The translations under genes and the position numbers were made by a program. DNA of 64,000 nt, taken from assembly GCA_027533385.1 (NCBI GenBank), contig JAPZUE010000025.1, positions 248,001 to 312,000 on the forward strand. The letters are read 5' to 3'. This DNA comes from Rhizobium sp. (lineage in GTDB: Bacteria > Pseudomonadota > Alphaproteobacteria > Rhizobiales > Rhizobiaceae). A model generated the notes under the pieces. It searched no databases and had not been told where the DNA came from. It saw nothing but the letters and a program-made list of their open reading frames with translations. Of this stretch, positions 45,226 through 54,073 are shown piece after piece (position 1 is the first letter of the stretch; every line of letters begins with the position of its first letter).

Positions 45226-46349
45226 GGTTGCCCCCAAAAGCAGGTCGAGTTTCCACCGATGAACTCATCGATCAAAGGCCGTTCGGCCCGGATGCGCCGA
45301 TCGAAAAGGCTGCGTAGCCGGTCGAAGGCGAGCCCCCGGCCGGACAAGGCCGCCGCCTCTGTCCAGGCCATGTAGTGTCGGCCATGACCGCGGGTGTCGA
45401 GAAAGCCCAGCTCCAGTTTGCGATAGTCCTTTTCGGGGCCGGGTATGTGGTTCTCGGCCGCATAGACCGCGACGAGGACCGGTGAGGTGATGCCGTTGAT
45501 CAGGGCGCCGAGCAGCGCGGCATAGGACTGTTTGTCCTTTGTCTCGCGGTCATAGAGATCGATGCCCTGGCCGCGCCCCACCTCTGCCAGCACGGTCAGG
45601 CTGGATAGCGTCTGACGCTGGTACCAGAGGGCGCGGGCACCACGACGGGCCTCGAGTTCAAGCGTCCCGTCCGGACGGGTTTCCGCCAGCACGGTATCAA
45701 AGCGGGCGAGGCCCTTGTCCATCATCTGATGGTCACCGACGATGGCACCCCAGACGGCCAGGACACTGTCGGCAAGAATGCGATGATTGTTGCGGTCGAC
45801 ATCGCCGTCGAAGACGTGATCGATCTTGACGACCAGACCGCCGATCCAGCCGCGAAGCTCGGCGGCTTGCTGCGGGTCGAGATCTTGCTGAAGGATGGAA
45901 TAGGCGACGGCCAGGGGCAGAAGCTGGCGTTTCAGCGCATAATAGGCGTCGTGCACCTCTTCCGTCTCGGTAAAGGCGCCTGCCTTCGCCCAGGCAAGGA
46001 GAAGGCCTTCGAGCAGGGTGCGGGCCTGTTGATCGCCGGCGAGCACCCGACCTGACAGGACCATGACGGCCCAGGAGAAGTCCTCCGCCGACTGATCCGA
46101 GCCGTAGCCTTCCGTGGCGCTCAGCTTGGCGATCGGGACAAGCGTCTGCCAGGCCGGATCGATGGCGATGGCGAGGCAGATGCTGCGGATTTTACGATAG
46201 GGTTCGCTCGCCAGTTCGGTTGCACGGGTTTTCGTGTCGAAGAGACCCGGCCAGCCCGTGGCCGTTGCCGACGCCGCAGGTGTCGCCAGTGGCAGGCCCA
46301 AGAGGCCGCACAAGGCGATGGCAAGAGCGATCCGTTTGCGATCAACCAT
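45222..46349 (-). CDS. AlgL-family protein, second copy
   Basis: 375 residues with a signal peptide (MVDRKRIALAIALCGLLGLP). Alginate-lyase-family motifs are recognisable: VDRNNHRILADSVLAVWGAI in place of NNHRYWA, and RPDGTLELEARRGARALWYQ in place of DQGFLPNEL...YHNY; the YH pair is changed to YQ. It may bind or cut a related polymer, or be a non-cutting polymer-handling protein. I prefer the ATG at 46349 (AAGGGG nine bases upstream) over 46358. It overlaps algG upstream and the Sel1 gene downstream. Confidence 0.78.
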   Translation of the reverse strand: MVDRKRIALAIALCGLLGLPLATPAASATATGWPGLFDTKTRATELASEPYRKIRSICLAIAIDPAWQTLVPIAKLSATEGYGSDQSAEDFSWAVMVLSGRVLAGDQQARTLLEGLLLAWAKAGAFTETEEVHDAYYALKRQLLPLAVAYSILQQDLDPQQAAELRGWIGGLVVKIDHVFDGDVDRNNHRILADSVLAVWGAIVGDHQMMDKGLARFDTVLAETRPDGTLELEARRGARALWYQRQTLSSLTVLAEVGRGQGIDLYDRETKDKQSYAALLGALINGITSPVLVAVYAAENHIPGPEKDYRKLELGFLDTRGHGRHYMAWTEAAALSGRGLAFDRLRSLFDRRIRAERPLIDEFIGGNSTCFWGQP

Positions 46350-49300
46350 CTCGGGCATCCCCTTGGCCGGTGATCAGGTCCTGCTGCAGGAGCCTGCCGG
46401 TGCAGACCGGCCGGCTGCGCGGCGGGTTCGGCCAGCCTCCGAGATCACAGGCCTTGATCGTTGCTTCCGGTTCGCAATTCTCGCTGGTGAGCATGGCAGC
46501 GGTGTCACCCAGGCGAAGCAGGAAGGGTGACAGCTGCTTCAGATCGCCGCCATAGAGGCGGTTGCTCTGGCGGAGGAAGACGTTGCCGTCGAGCACGAGC
46601 TGGGCGGCGCCTGCGGCATTGATCGCGCTGCCATTTTCGCTGAAGGCATTGCCGCTGAGGACCGCTGTGGTCACCGGCTGAAAGGGGTCCAGCTCGAAAT
46701 TGCGGGTGCTGCCTTCGGGTGACTGACGCAGGTCGGAGACGTATATGTCCGCACCGCTGACCCCATTGGCCTCTACGCGATTGTCATACATGCCGACATC
46801 GGTGCTGTTGCGGATCTTCACGCCTGCCCGACCGTTGCGGCTGAGATCATTGGCGGCTGCGATGTTGCAGCTGCTTTCATAGAAGGTCAGCCCGTCCCCC
46901 TCGTTCGCCACGGCGGTGTTGGCATAGACGATGTTGCGGATGCTCGTGCGGTCCAGCATGATCCCCGAACCCTTGTTCTGCACGGAGACATTGCCGACGA
47001 TGAAGCTGTCATCGACTTCGCGGGAGACGATGATGCCGTGCTTCTTCTGGGAACCATAAGCAGTGTTCAGCGCGATCACTAGGTGGCGCGAGCGGTCGTG
47101 GGGATCGATGCCGTAGATGATGTTATCGCGATATTCGTTGCCGATCAGGCGGACATGATCGACTTCGTAGCTGTAATAGCCGTAGCGCAGGTTCTCGAAA
47201 CTGTTGTCGACGATGTTGCCGGTCGGACGGTTTTCCTCGACGGCGTAGAGTGACTGCACGGCGGCGCCGCTCGATTGTGTCAGGCCGAAGGCCTTGCTGG
47301 AATCGTAGCCGAGCATGGCAAGCCTGCTGCCGGCGATCTGCAGATCACTGCCGCCCCAGGCGGTGATGAAGGGGCGGAAACGGGCCCGATCCTTGTCGGT
47401 GGCCGAAACGAGCGTGCCCTTCACTTCGTCATAGCCGAGGATTTCGGCGTCCTGGACGACCAGGCGACCGGCAACGGCGATGAAGGCCCCGGATTGCACG
47501 CCCAGCCGATACTGGTCGAATTCGGCGCCCGACATCAGCAGAGTCGCACCCGGCAGCACGATGATCGGAACGCGGATGAGGAGATTGTCCTTCTCTACGA
47601 CAAGCAGCCGGCGGCTGGTTGCCTCGGGCAGGTCGCGCAGAAGGCTGCCAAGCGTGACCACACCCTTCTCGACGGCAATATAACGGGGCCAGGTCATCTG
47701 CTGCGAGAGTTGTACCTGGTGGACGGCGGCTTCCCCTCCATCGCCGAGCTTGAAGGCCTCCAGGCTGAACGGGCTGAAACCCAGTATGGCAAGATGGCCT
47801 ATGGCGCCGGCCGGTGCGGGGACACGGGCGCGCATCGCTGCAGCATCGAGGCCGAAGATGTCGGGCATGTCGACATCTGGCAGGGCGCGGGTCTGCGGTG
47901 CGGGTGCCTGGATCCTGTGGCCGGCGACGGAGAAATCCGCGGTCATTCTTGCCGGGGATTGCGATGCCTGCGTTTCGGCACCGGCGATCGGGTCAACGGT
48001 CGGATCGGTCAGCCAGCCCTTGATGTCGAGTTCGCGCGCCCGGGCTTCGGCAAGTTGACGAAAGGCCGGGATACGAACCTGCCAGGAGAGGTCTTTCACC
48101 TGTTCGACGAAACGCTCGATATTGCGATCCTTTTGGAAGGCGGCAAAGGCGAGCTCGGCACGCAGCGTTTCTGCGGTTTTCGGCGGGAGCGTGTCAAAGC
48201 GCGGGTTTTTCGGATCAAGGGCGCCCTGCTTGACGAGCAGGGCGGAGATTTCCCGTTCGGCTTCTTCCCGTGTCTTGATGTCGGCTATCGCGCTGAGCAG
48301 CGCGTCGGCGCGGGAGACTTCGCCTATGCGCGCGAAGGCGACGGCGATGTCCGCACGGCTTTCGTCCATGTCGCTGGTGTTGGCCACCAGGGTGACGGCT
48401 TCTTCGAGCACGCTGCGTTGGGCGGCGCGGCCACTCGATTCGGATGCGAGCGCGATTGATATCAGGATACGGCAGCGGGAGGCCTCGCTGTCGGCGCGGG
48501 TCAGCAGGGCGCGGGCGCGGTCGAAATCCTGTTGCTTCATGGCGTGGTTGGCCAGAGCCTCGACCACGCGGTCCCGGTCGGGTCCTGCGGTGATCTCCTC
48601 CAGCCGCGCTTCCGCCTCAGACGTTTTTCCGGATTTGACGAGAGCACGGGCGATCCCTGCACGGGCAAAGGCGAGGTCATCGGCCTGTGAGACGTCGCCG
48701 AGCAGCGCTTCGGCTTCATCGAGCCTGTCATCGTCTGCCAAACCTTTGATCAGGCGGGAATAGGCAAAGGATCTCGTCTCGCCCGCAGGCAGTGGTTCGG
48801 CGAGCTTGCGGGCTTCCGTGAACTGCGAGAAGCCCGCCAGCGCTGACACGAGATTGGCGATGGCATTCTGATCGTCGATCGGCTGATCGGCATTCTGCTG
48901 CAGGATCTGCAGGGCGGCATCGGCATAGCCCTGACGCTTGAGATCCCTGGCGATGGCAATGTCTGCGTCGATCCGGGCCTTGTCGGTCAGGAAGAGCGTA
49001 ACGATCTCGCGCGCCCGCAGGGCCTTGTTTCGGTCGATGCGCGCATCGACCGCCTGGCGCAGCGCCTTGTTCTGATCGCGGTCGCGGGACATCGACTTGG
49101 CCGCCTGCAGGGCAAGGGCGTCATCGCCGGTCTCAAGGGCGGCAGCAACGACTGTCTCCATCAATCCGGTGCGTCCATCCTCATCCCGATCCAGCGCCTG
49201 GGCGAAGAGCAGGGCACGGGCGTAATCGCGCTTTTCGATCGCCTGGAGGGCAGCTTGAGTCAGAACGCTCGGGCTCGCCTTCTTGGTGCCCTCGGCGCTC

Positions 49301-49980
49301 AGGCTTTCCAGCGCGCGGGTCTGGTAAAGCTCGGCCCGGGTGCGTGCGAGGACGGCGGCGTTGGTGGCGATTTCCAGCAGGGTGTCGGGCAGGGTTGCCG
49401 GCGGAAATACGAGGACGGCAGCGCGTAGCGCGCCGTCGCGGGTCTCGTTGCGCGGGATGGCGCGCGCCTCCTCGATGGAGAGCGTCGACAGTCTTTCGGC
49501 CTCTTCCGTTTCTCCGACGCGAAGATGGGCGGCGGCAAGGCTTGTCCAGGCCGCAGATCGATAGGCGGGATCGTGGATCTCTCGCAGGATTGCCTTGGCT
49601 TCTAGGTCCCGCTCCATGCCGGCCTCTCCCGCAGCCAGGCCGGAAACGAGCGCGTCGAGGAGGCTCAAACGCATGACATCCGGTGTGATGGCCTGCGCTG
49701 CCAGTTCGCCGAGGGCGGCCTTTGCCTCGTCAATGGCGATGCCGTCCTTGCCAAGCCCTTCCAGAACGGCGATGGCATCGACTGCCTCGCGCAGCCAGTG
49801 AATGCGCCGTTCCGGATCCTGCTCTGCATCGAGCTTGACGATGGCTTCGGCGACGATGCTGCTGGCCACGCCGATTTCATCTTCGATCGCCGCGTGACCG
49901 GGAGCCGACCAGGCAATCCCGAGCGCCAGGATCAAAGCGGGCCATGTAATGCGGGAGGTGCGCGTGCCAGGATCACTCAT
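46342..49980 (-). CDS. algG: AlgG-type periplasmic mannuronan C5-epimerase fused to a long helical-repeat domain
   Basis: 1212 residues. A signal peptide (WPALILALGIAWSAPGHA) is followed by about 650 residues of alpha-helical, TPR-like repeats rich in Ala, Glu and Arg (e.g. EAERLSTLSIEEARAIPRNE, ADAALQILQQNADQPIDDQN). From about residue 700 it is AlgG: YIAVEKGVVTLGSLL, then IYGIDPHDRSRHLVIALNTA with the DPHD motif at 959-962 (catalytic His961), KKHGIIVSREVDDSFI, and ELDPFQP near the end. AlgG epimerises mannuronate in the nascent chain and is part of the periplasmic export scaffold. Pseudomonas AlgG is about 540 residues without such an extension. It overlaps algA by one base. Confidence 0.88.
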   Translation of the reverse strand: MSDPGTRTSRITWPALILALGIAWSAPGHAAIEDEIGVASSIVAEAIVKLDAEQDPERRIHWLREAVDAIAVLEGLGKDGIAIDEAKAALGELAAQAITPDVMRLSLLDALVSGLAAGEAGMERDLEAKAILREIHDPAYRSAAWTSLAAAHLRVGETEEAERLSTLSIEEARAIPRNETRDGALRAAVLVFPPATLPDTLLEIATNAAVLARTRAELYQTRALESLSAEGTKKASPSVLTQAALQAIEKRDYARALLFAQALDRDEDGRTGLMETVVAAALETGDDALALQAAKSMSRDRDQNKALRQAVDARIDRNKALRAREIVTLFLTDKARIDADIAIARDLKRQGYADAALQILQQNADQPIDDQNAIANLVSALAGFSQFTEARKLAEPLPAGETRSFAYSRLIKGLADDDRLDEAEALLGDVSQADDLAFARAGIARALVKSGKTSEAEARLEEITAGPDRDRVVEALANHAMKQQDFDRARALLTRADSEASRCRILISIALASESSGRAAQRSVLEEAVTLVANTSDMDESRADIAVAFARIGEVSRADALLSAIADIKTREEAEREISALLVKQGALDPKNPRFDTLPPKTAETLRAELAFAAFQKDRNIERFVEQVKDLSWQVRIPAFRQLAEARARELDIKGWLTDPTVDPIAGAETQASQSPARMTADFSVAGHRIQAPAPQTRALPDVDMPDIFGLDAAAMRARVPAPAGAIGHLAILGFSPFSLEAFKLGDGGEAAVHQVQLSQQMTWPRYIAVEKGVVTLGSLLRDLPEATSRRLLVVEKDNLLIRVPIIVLPGATLLMSGAEFDQYRLGVQSGAFIAVAGRLVVQDAEILGYDEVKGTLVSATDKDRARFRPFITAWGGSDLQIAGSRLAMLGYDSSKAFGLTQSSGAAVQSLYAVEENRPTGNIVDNSFENLRYGYYSYEVDHVRLIGNEYRDNIIYGIDPHDRSRHLVIALNTAYGSQKKHGIIVSREVDDSFIVGNVSVQNKGSGIMLDRTSIRNIVYANTAVANEGDGLTFYESSCNIAAANDLSRNGRAGVKIRNSTDVGMYDNRVEANGVSGADIYVSDLRQSPEGSTRNFELDPFQPVTTAVLSGNAFSENGSAINAAGAAQLVLDGNVFLRQSNRLYGGDLKQLSPFLLRLGDTAAMLTSENCEPEATIKACDLGGWPNPPRSRPVCTGRLLQQDLITGQGDARDG

Positions 49981-51425
49981 CAGCCGACCTTCCTGATTTC
50001 TGTCGCAAGACCAGCGACCGATCCGCTTTCGCTAGGCGCGGTGTCCGCCACGATCCGAAGACGGCGCATCGTGCTCAGATGAAAGATGGCTGGGCGAGAT
50101 GCCGGATTGTGGATCGCCATGGCCTCACCGGCGCTGATCTCGCGCGTCTTGCCTGCGGTCATCCGGGCTTCTGCGGACGGACCCCGCACGTCGAGTTCGC
50201 CGGACAGCAGGGTGAGCGTCCGGGACATGTCGCTTTCGCCTGGATCGAGGTGGAGGGTGGCTCCGGCAAGCAGCTCCAAGCGCTCCACCGTGAAGTCTTC
50301 ATTGTCGTCGATGATCTGACGGCTGCCGGTCAGATCCCGGCGCAGGACATGGCGATCAGCCGCCGGGTGGGCGATCTTTGCCAGATGTTGGGCAATGAAC
50401 TTGACGTCCTGCGACTGGGCCCGGGAGGCAACCAGCAGAACATCGTCGGTGTCGACCAGGACGATGTCGGACAGGCCGATGACGGAGACCAGGCGTCGTC
50501 CCGTGTTGATGTAGCTGTTGTGCACATTGCGCAGCAGGGCGTCGCCCTTCAGGACGTTGTTGTCGGCATTGCGGTCACCAACTTCCCAGAGCGCCTCGAA
50601 GGAACCGAGATCATTCCAGTCGGGCGAAACGGGCACGACGCCGAGGCGGGCGGAATGCTCCATGACTGCATGGTCGATCGAGATTTCCGGGGCCTCGGAG
50701 AAGGCGGGGGAGAGGTAGAGCCGGTTTCCTTCATGCCGGCCTTCGCGAATGCTTTTGGTGACGGCGTTGAGGACGGCGGGGGCATGATGGGCGAGCTCGC
50801 CGAGAATGCTCAGCGCACGGAACATGAAGATGCCGCTGTTCCAGGTGTGGCGTCCGCCGGCGACCAGCTGCATGGCGATCTCAAGGGCCGGCTTTTCGAC
50901 GAAGCTGATGACCTCAAGCACCTCGCCTTCTGCAGAGACATCGGCCTCGATATAGCCGAAGCCGGTTTCAGGCGCGGTGGGGCGAATGCCGAACAGGGCA
51001 ATGCCGCCTTGCTCGACAAAAGGCAGAGCGGCGCGATAGGCCTCGACCAGCCTGTCATGGCGGCCGATGCGATGGTCGCTCGGTACGACGAGCATCACGG
51101 CATCCGGATCTTCTGCGGCAAGCGCCAGGGCGGCTGCGGCAATCGCCGGGGCCGTCGAGCGCATGGCCGGTTCGACGAGCACTGTCGGCAGGCCGGCCGT
51201 ATGGTCGATCTGCTGCAGGTCGAACTGGACGCGCGGCTCCTGGACCATGTTGACGAGGACGGTGGCGCGTCCGAATTCAGGGCCTTCGAAGCGGGCGAGC
51301 GTATCCTGAAACAGGGAGTGGTCGCCGGCGAGCTTCTGGAACTGCTTGGGCTCCAGGCGTCGTGACAGGGGCCAGAGGCGGGTTCCGGAGCCGCCGCAAA
51401 GGACAACAGGGCGGATCAGGGTCAT
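49980..51425 (-). CDS. algA: Mannose-1-phosphate guanylyltransferase with degenerate isomerase domain
   Basis: 481 residues, the full length of AlgA. The GDP-mannose pyrophosphorylase half is intact: VVLCGGSGTRLWPLSRRLEP, PKQF, VVPSDH, and FVEKPA. It makes GDP-mannose from mannose-1-phosphate. The C-terminal cupin half (about 365-460) aligns by position to the type II phosphomannose isomerase domain, but the His-rich motif QMHHHRAEHW is replaced by LHLDPGESDMSRTL (residues 391-404), so metal ligands are missing and isomerase activity is doubtful. Overlaps alg44 by four bases and algG by one. Confidence 0.9.
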   Translation of the reverse strand: MTLIRPVVLCGGSGTRLWPLSRRLEPKQFQKLAGDHSLFQDTLARFEGPEFGRATVLVNMVQEPRVQFDLQQIDHTAGLPTVLVEPAMRSTAPAIAAAALALAAEDPDAVMLVVPSDHRIGRHDRLVEAYRAALPFVEQGGIALFGIRPTAPETGFGYIEADVSAEGEVLEVISFVEKPALEIAMQLVAGGRHTWNSGIFMFRALSILGELAHHAPAVLNAVTKSIREGRHEGNRLYLSPAFSEAPEISIDHAVMEHSARLGVVPVSPDWNDLGSFEALWEVGDRNADNNVLKGDALLRNVHNSYINTGRRLVSVIGLSDIVLVDTDDVLLVASRAQSQDVKFIAQHLAKIAHPAADRHVLRRDLTGSRQIIDDNEDFTVERLELLAGATLHLDPGESDMSRTLTLLSGELDVRGPSAEARMTAGKTREISAGEAMAIHNPASRPAIFHLSTMRRLRIVADTAPSESGSVAGLATEIRKVG

Positions 51426-52549
51426 GACTTCACCTCGCCGGAGGTGACGCCGACCTGCGGCTCGGCAGCAACGGCACTGCCGGATCCGCCGAGAAGACGG
51501 CCGATCAGGCTCTCACCGAAGAGATCGAACTGCACCTCGACCGGCTGGCCGATCATGTCTGGGGACAGCTGTTTCTTCGGCGCGACAAGCACCGTCAAAG
51601 GCTCGCGTGGCAGATCGGCCTGTGTGCCGCCCTTGCCCGGAAGCCAGAGGATATCGGCCTCGCCGACAGACGTGCCGTCGGGATAGACCAGCGAGGCGGT
51701 CTTGACGCCATAAAGGCTCATCAGCTCCTTGTCGCCGACGGTTGCGGAGACGACGATCGGGGCGTCGGCGCGCATCAGCCGTACGACCGGATCGCCGGTG
51801 CGGACGAAATCACCGTTTGCGAAGCGCTGGTCGACCTGCACGCAATCGCAGGGGGATTCCACCGTGATCGGATTGCCGACCGCCGGATTGACGGTCATCA
51901 GCGGCTCGCCGAAGGCCACTTCCTTCTTTTCGTTGAGGAAGGTGATACGACCGACCGAGGGGGCTGCAACATTCACCGTCTTGGCGGTGATGGCGGCACT
52001 TTGCGGCCGGATGATGTAGAGTTCGTCATAGACATTGGCGGAGAGGAAGGCGATCAGTGCCGCACCGATGGCTGCGACACCTGCGGTGGCGGCAGCGCGA
52101 CGGCCGAGCTGGGCGATACGGGCGCCGGTGGACAGACGCGGCGGAGGCGGGACCTGTTTCGATTTCACCATATCCGTACGGCGTGCGACATCCAGCACGT
52201 CGCCGGCACGCACGACCTCACCCGACAGGATCGCATCGGTCACGTATTGCAGCAGGCTGACCTGGCCCTCCTCGAGGTTCAGGAACATGAAGCTCGTGCG
52301 GCTCAAGGGGTCGGTGGAATAAAGGACCTCTGCCGGGACTTCCGTCAGGCTGAATTCGTAGCTGCTGAAGGGGATCGTCAGATGCGCGATCACCTTCTTG
52401 CCGGGGGTGAAACCCTTGGCGTCGATTGCGAAACCGTTCATCGACCAGTCGTTCACCTGGTAGATCTTGCCATCGATCGTGGCGCGCATCGGCAGGCGAT
52501 AGCGGGGGTGCTGACGCTGAAGTTCAGCTTCGTAAGACATGGCTCCCAT
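51422..52549 (-). CDS. alg44: Alginate polymerisation protein Alg44, PilZ c-di-GMP receptor
   Basis: 375 residues. An N-terminal PilZ domain (about 10-110) holds both c-di-GMP motifs: R12xxxR16 in RQHPR and D34xSxxG39 in NDWSMNG. One membrane helix follows (about 152-172), then a periplasmic HlyD-like beta/lipoyl part (APSVGRITFLNEKKEVAFGE; VRTGDPVVRLM). In Pseudomonas, c-di-GMP binding to Alg44 switches on the polymerase Alg8. ATG at 52549 has GGAG eight bases upstream. It is followed after four bases of overlap by algA and preceded by alg8 across 24 bases. Confidence 0.92.
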   Translation of the reverse strand: MGAMSYEAELQRQHPRYRLPMRATIDGKIYQVNDWSMNGFAIDAKGFTPGKKVIAHLTIPFSSYEFSLTEVPAEVLYSTDPLSRTSFMFLNLEEGQVSLLQYVTDAILSGEVVRAGDVLDVARRTDMVKSKQVPPPPRLSTGARIAQLGRRAAATAGVAAIGAALIAFLSANVYDELYIIRPQSAAITAKTVNVAAPSVGRITFLNEKKEVAFGEPLMTVNPAVGNPITVESPCDCVQVDQRFANGDFVRTGDPVVRLMRADAPIVVSATVGDKELMSLYGVKTASLVYPDGTSVGEADILWLPGKGGTQADLPREPLTVLVAPKKQLSPDMIGQPVEVQFDLFGESLIGRLLGGSGSAVAAEPQVGVTSGEVKS

Positions 52550-52573
52550 GATCGAGACTCCGATTTTCTCGTG

Positions 52574-54073
52574 TTACAGGCGGGGTAGGGTCGTGAGGCC
52601 GATCATCAGACTGCAGGCCGTTATCAGGGCGAGCACGCTGACCGACTGGTAAAGCTTGGATTCGTATTGACGGTAGGTGACGAGCCAGTTGCGTTCGCCC
52701 TTGGCGAGCGTCGTGTTCTGGCGAGTCCATTTCTGGCGATCGAGATGGAAGAAGACGAAGACCTTCATCGCCGAGCCGAAGATCTGGTTGAAATAGAGAA
52801 GCAGCGGCGCGACGACGGAAATCTGCCGCCGGGCGGAGAAAAGCGACAGGGTGATGGCGTAGCGCGAGGCGAGGATCCAGACGCCGTAGACCAGGATGGT
52901 GAAGGGCGAGATGAGGATCGTGGCAAGGATGGCCGTGGTGACGCCGATCAGGCAGGTCCACATGGACATGCGCTGGTCGAGGATCGCCCACCACACGAAG
53001 AAGCCGATCCTTCGTGGCCCCAGCGCCAGGGCGCGGGCATTGGTGCGCAGCATGTTGCCATACCAGCGGACCATCAGCATGGCGGCGGAGCGGAAGAAGC
53101 TGTCGCTCGGCGGATCCTCGATGGTCTTCACCAGCACATCCGGCAGATACAGCATCTGATAACCGTTGCACAGCAACCAGAACCAGCTCGACTTGTCGTC
53201 GCCGGTCAGGAACTTGAAACGGCCAAGCCTGGGGTGATCGATGAAATCGACCTCGACCTGGGCAACGAATTCCGGATTGCAGATGATCGAGGCGCGGAAC
53301 ATCGACATTCGGCCGGTGAGCGTCAACACGCGACGCGACAGACCCATCGACGACATCAGGATATGCCGCTGGGCAAAGCGGAGCGCCCACCACTGCTGGA
53401 AGATCCATCTGCCGCGGACTTCTGCATATTCGTCGGTGGTCAGGGCGCCGACCTTGGGGTCATGGAAGAAGGGCGCGCATTTCTCGACGAGATCCTCGGG
53501 CACGATGCTGTCGCCGTCGATGACCGCCACCATGGCATCCGGTGCCGGGAAGAGGCGGGCGATCGCGCGGAAGCCGGAGGCAAGTGCGTCGCGTTTGCCG
53601 GTGCCGTCGATACGCACAATGACGAGGTCGACAGGGTCGGCCTCCGTCACCATGGCGGCATAGAGCTTCTTGATGATCCGCTGGTCCGAGAGGTCGACGA
53701 TCGAGGCGATCACGGTGGCCGGTCCCGGGGCCTTAAGGGCCGCGGCAAAGGCTGCACGATAGACGTCGATCGTCGTTTCCGTCGGAATCCGGAAGCTCGT
53801 CACCAGGAGATAGGAGGCGAACCCCTCCCGCTTCCTGGCCTGGGCGGTACGTTGCATGCGCGGGTAGACGAAGCTGCGATAGATGATGCCGCGCAGGAAA
53901 TGCAGGATGCCCCAGCCATAACGCCACGCACCGATCAGGCCGATCGCCAGCCCGGTCTTGCTGTCGATGATGGCATAGGCCTGGCTGGGCAGCGAGGTCG
54001 CTGCCACAGCTATGCCGAGGACCATCAGGACATGGGCCGCCGGACTGGACGAGAAGTCACCAGCAGATGCCAT
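52574..54073 (-). CDS. alg8: Mannuronan synthase Alg8 (GT2 glycosyltransferase)
   Basis: 499 residues, as in Pseudomonas (494). Membrane helices at the N terminus and in the C-terminal third flank a cytoplasmic GT2 domain: VIDGDSIVP (DxD), TTDEYAEV, FLTGDDKSSWFWLL (acceptor-site TGDD), and RWYGNMLRTNARA (the R/QxxRW-like product-binding motif). KWTRQNTTL near the end is also family-typical. It polymerises GDP-mannuronate and passes the chain through the inner membrane, activated by Alg44. The 5' end overlaps algD by 17 bases. Confidence 0.94.
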   Translation of the reverse strand: MASAGDFSSSPAAHVLMVLGIAVAATSLPSQAYAIIDSKTGLAIGLIGAWRYGWGILHFLRGIIYRSFVYPRMQRTAQARKREGFASYLLVTSFRIPTETTIDVYRAAFAAALKAPGPATVIASIVDLSDQRIIKKLYAAMVTEADPVDLVIVRIDGTGKRDALASGFRAIARLFPAPDAMVAVIDGDSIVPEDLVEKCAPFFHDPKVGALTTDEYAEVRGRWIFQQWWALRFAQRHILMSSMGLSRRVLTLTGRMSMFRASIICNPEFVAQVEVDFIDHPRLGRFKFLTGDDKSSWFWLLCNGYQMLYLPDVLVKTIEDPPSDSFFRSAAMLMVRWYGNMLRTNARALALGPRRIGFFVWWAILDQRMSMWTCLIGVTTAILATILISPFTILVYGVWILASRYAITLSLFSARRQISVVAPLLLYFNQIFGSAMKVFVFFHLDRQKWTRQNTTLAKGERNWLVTYRQYESKLYQSVSVLALITACSLMIGLTTLPRL

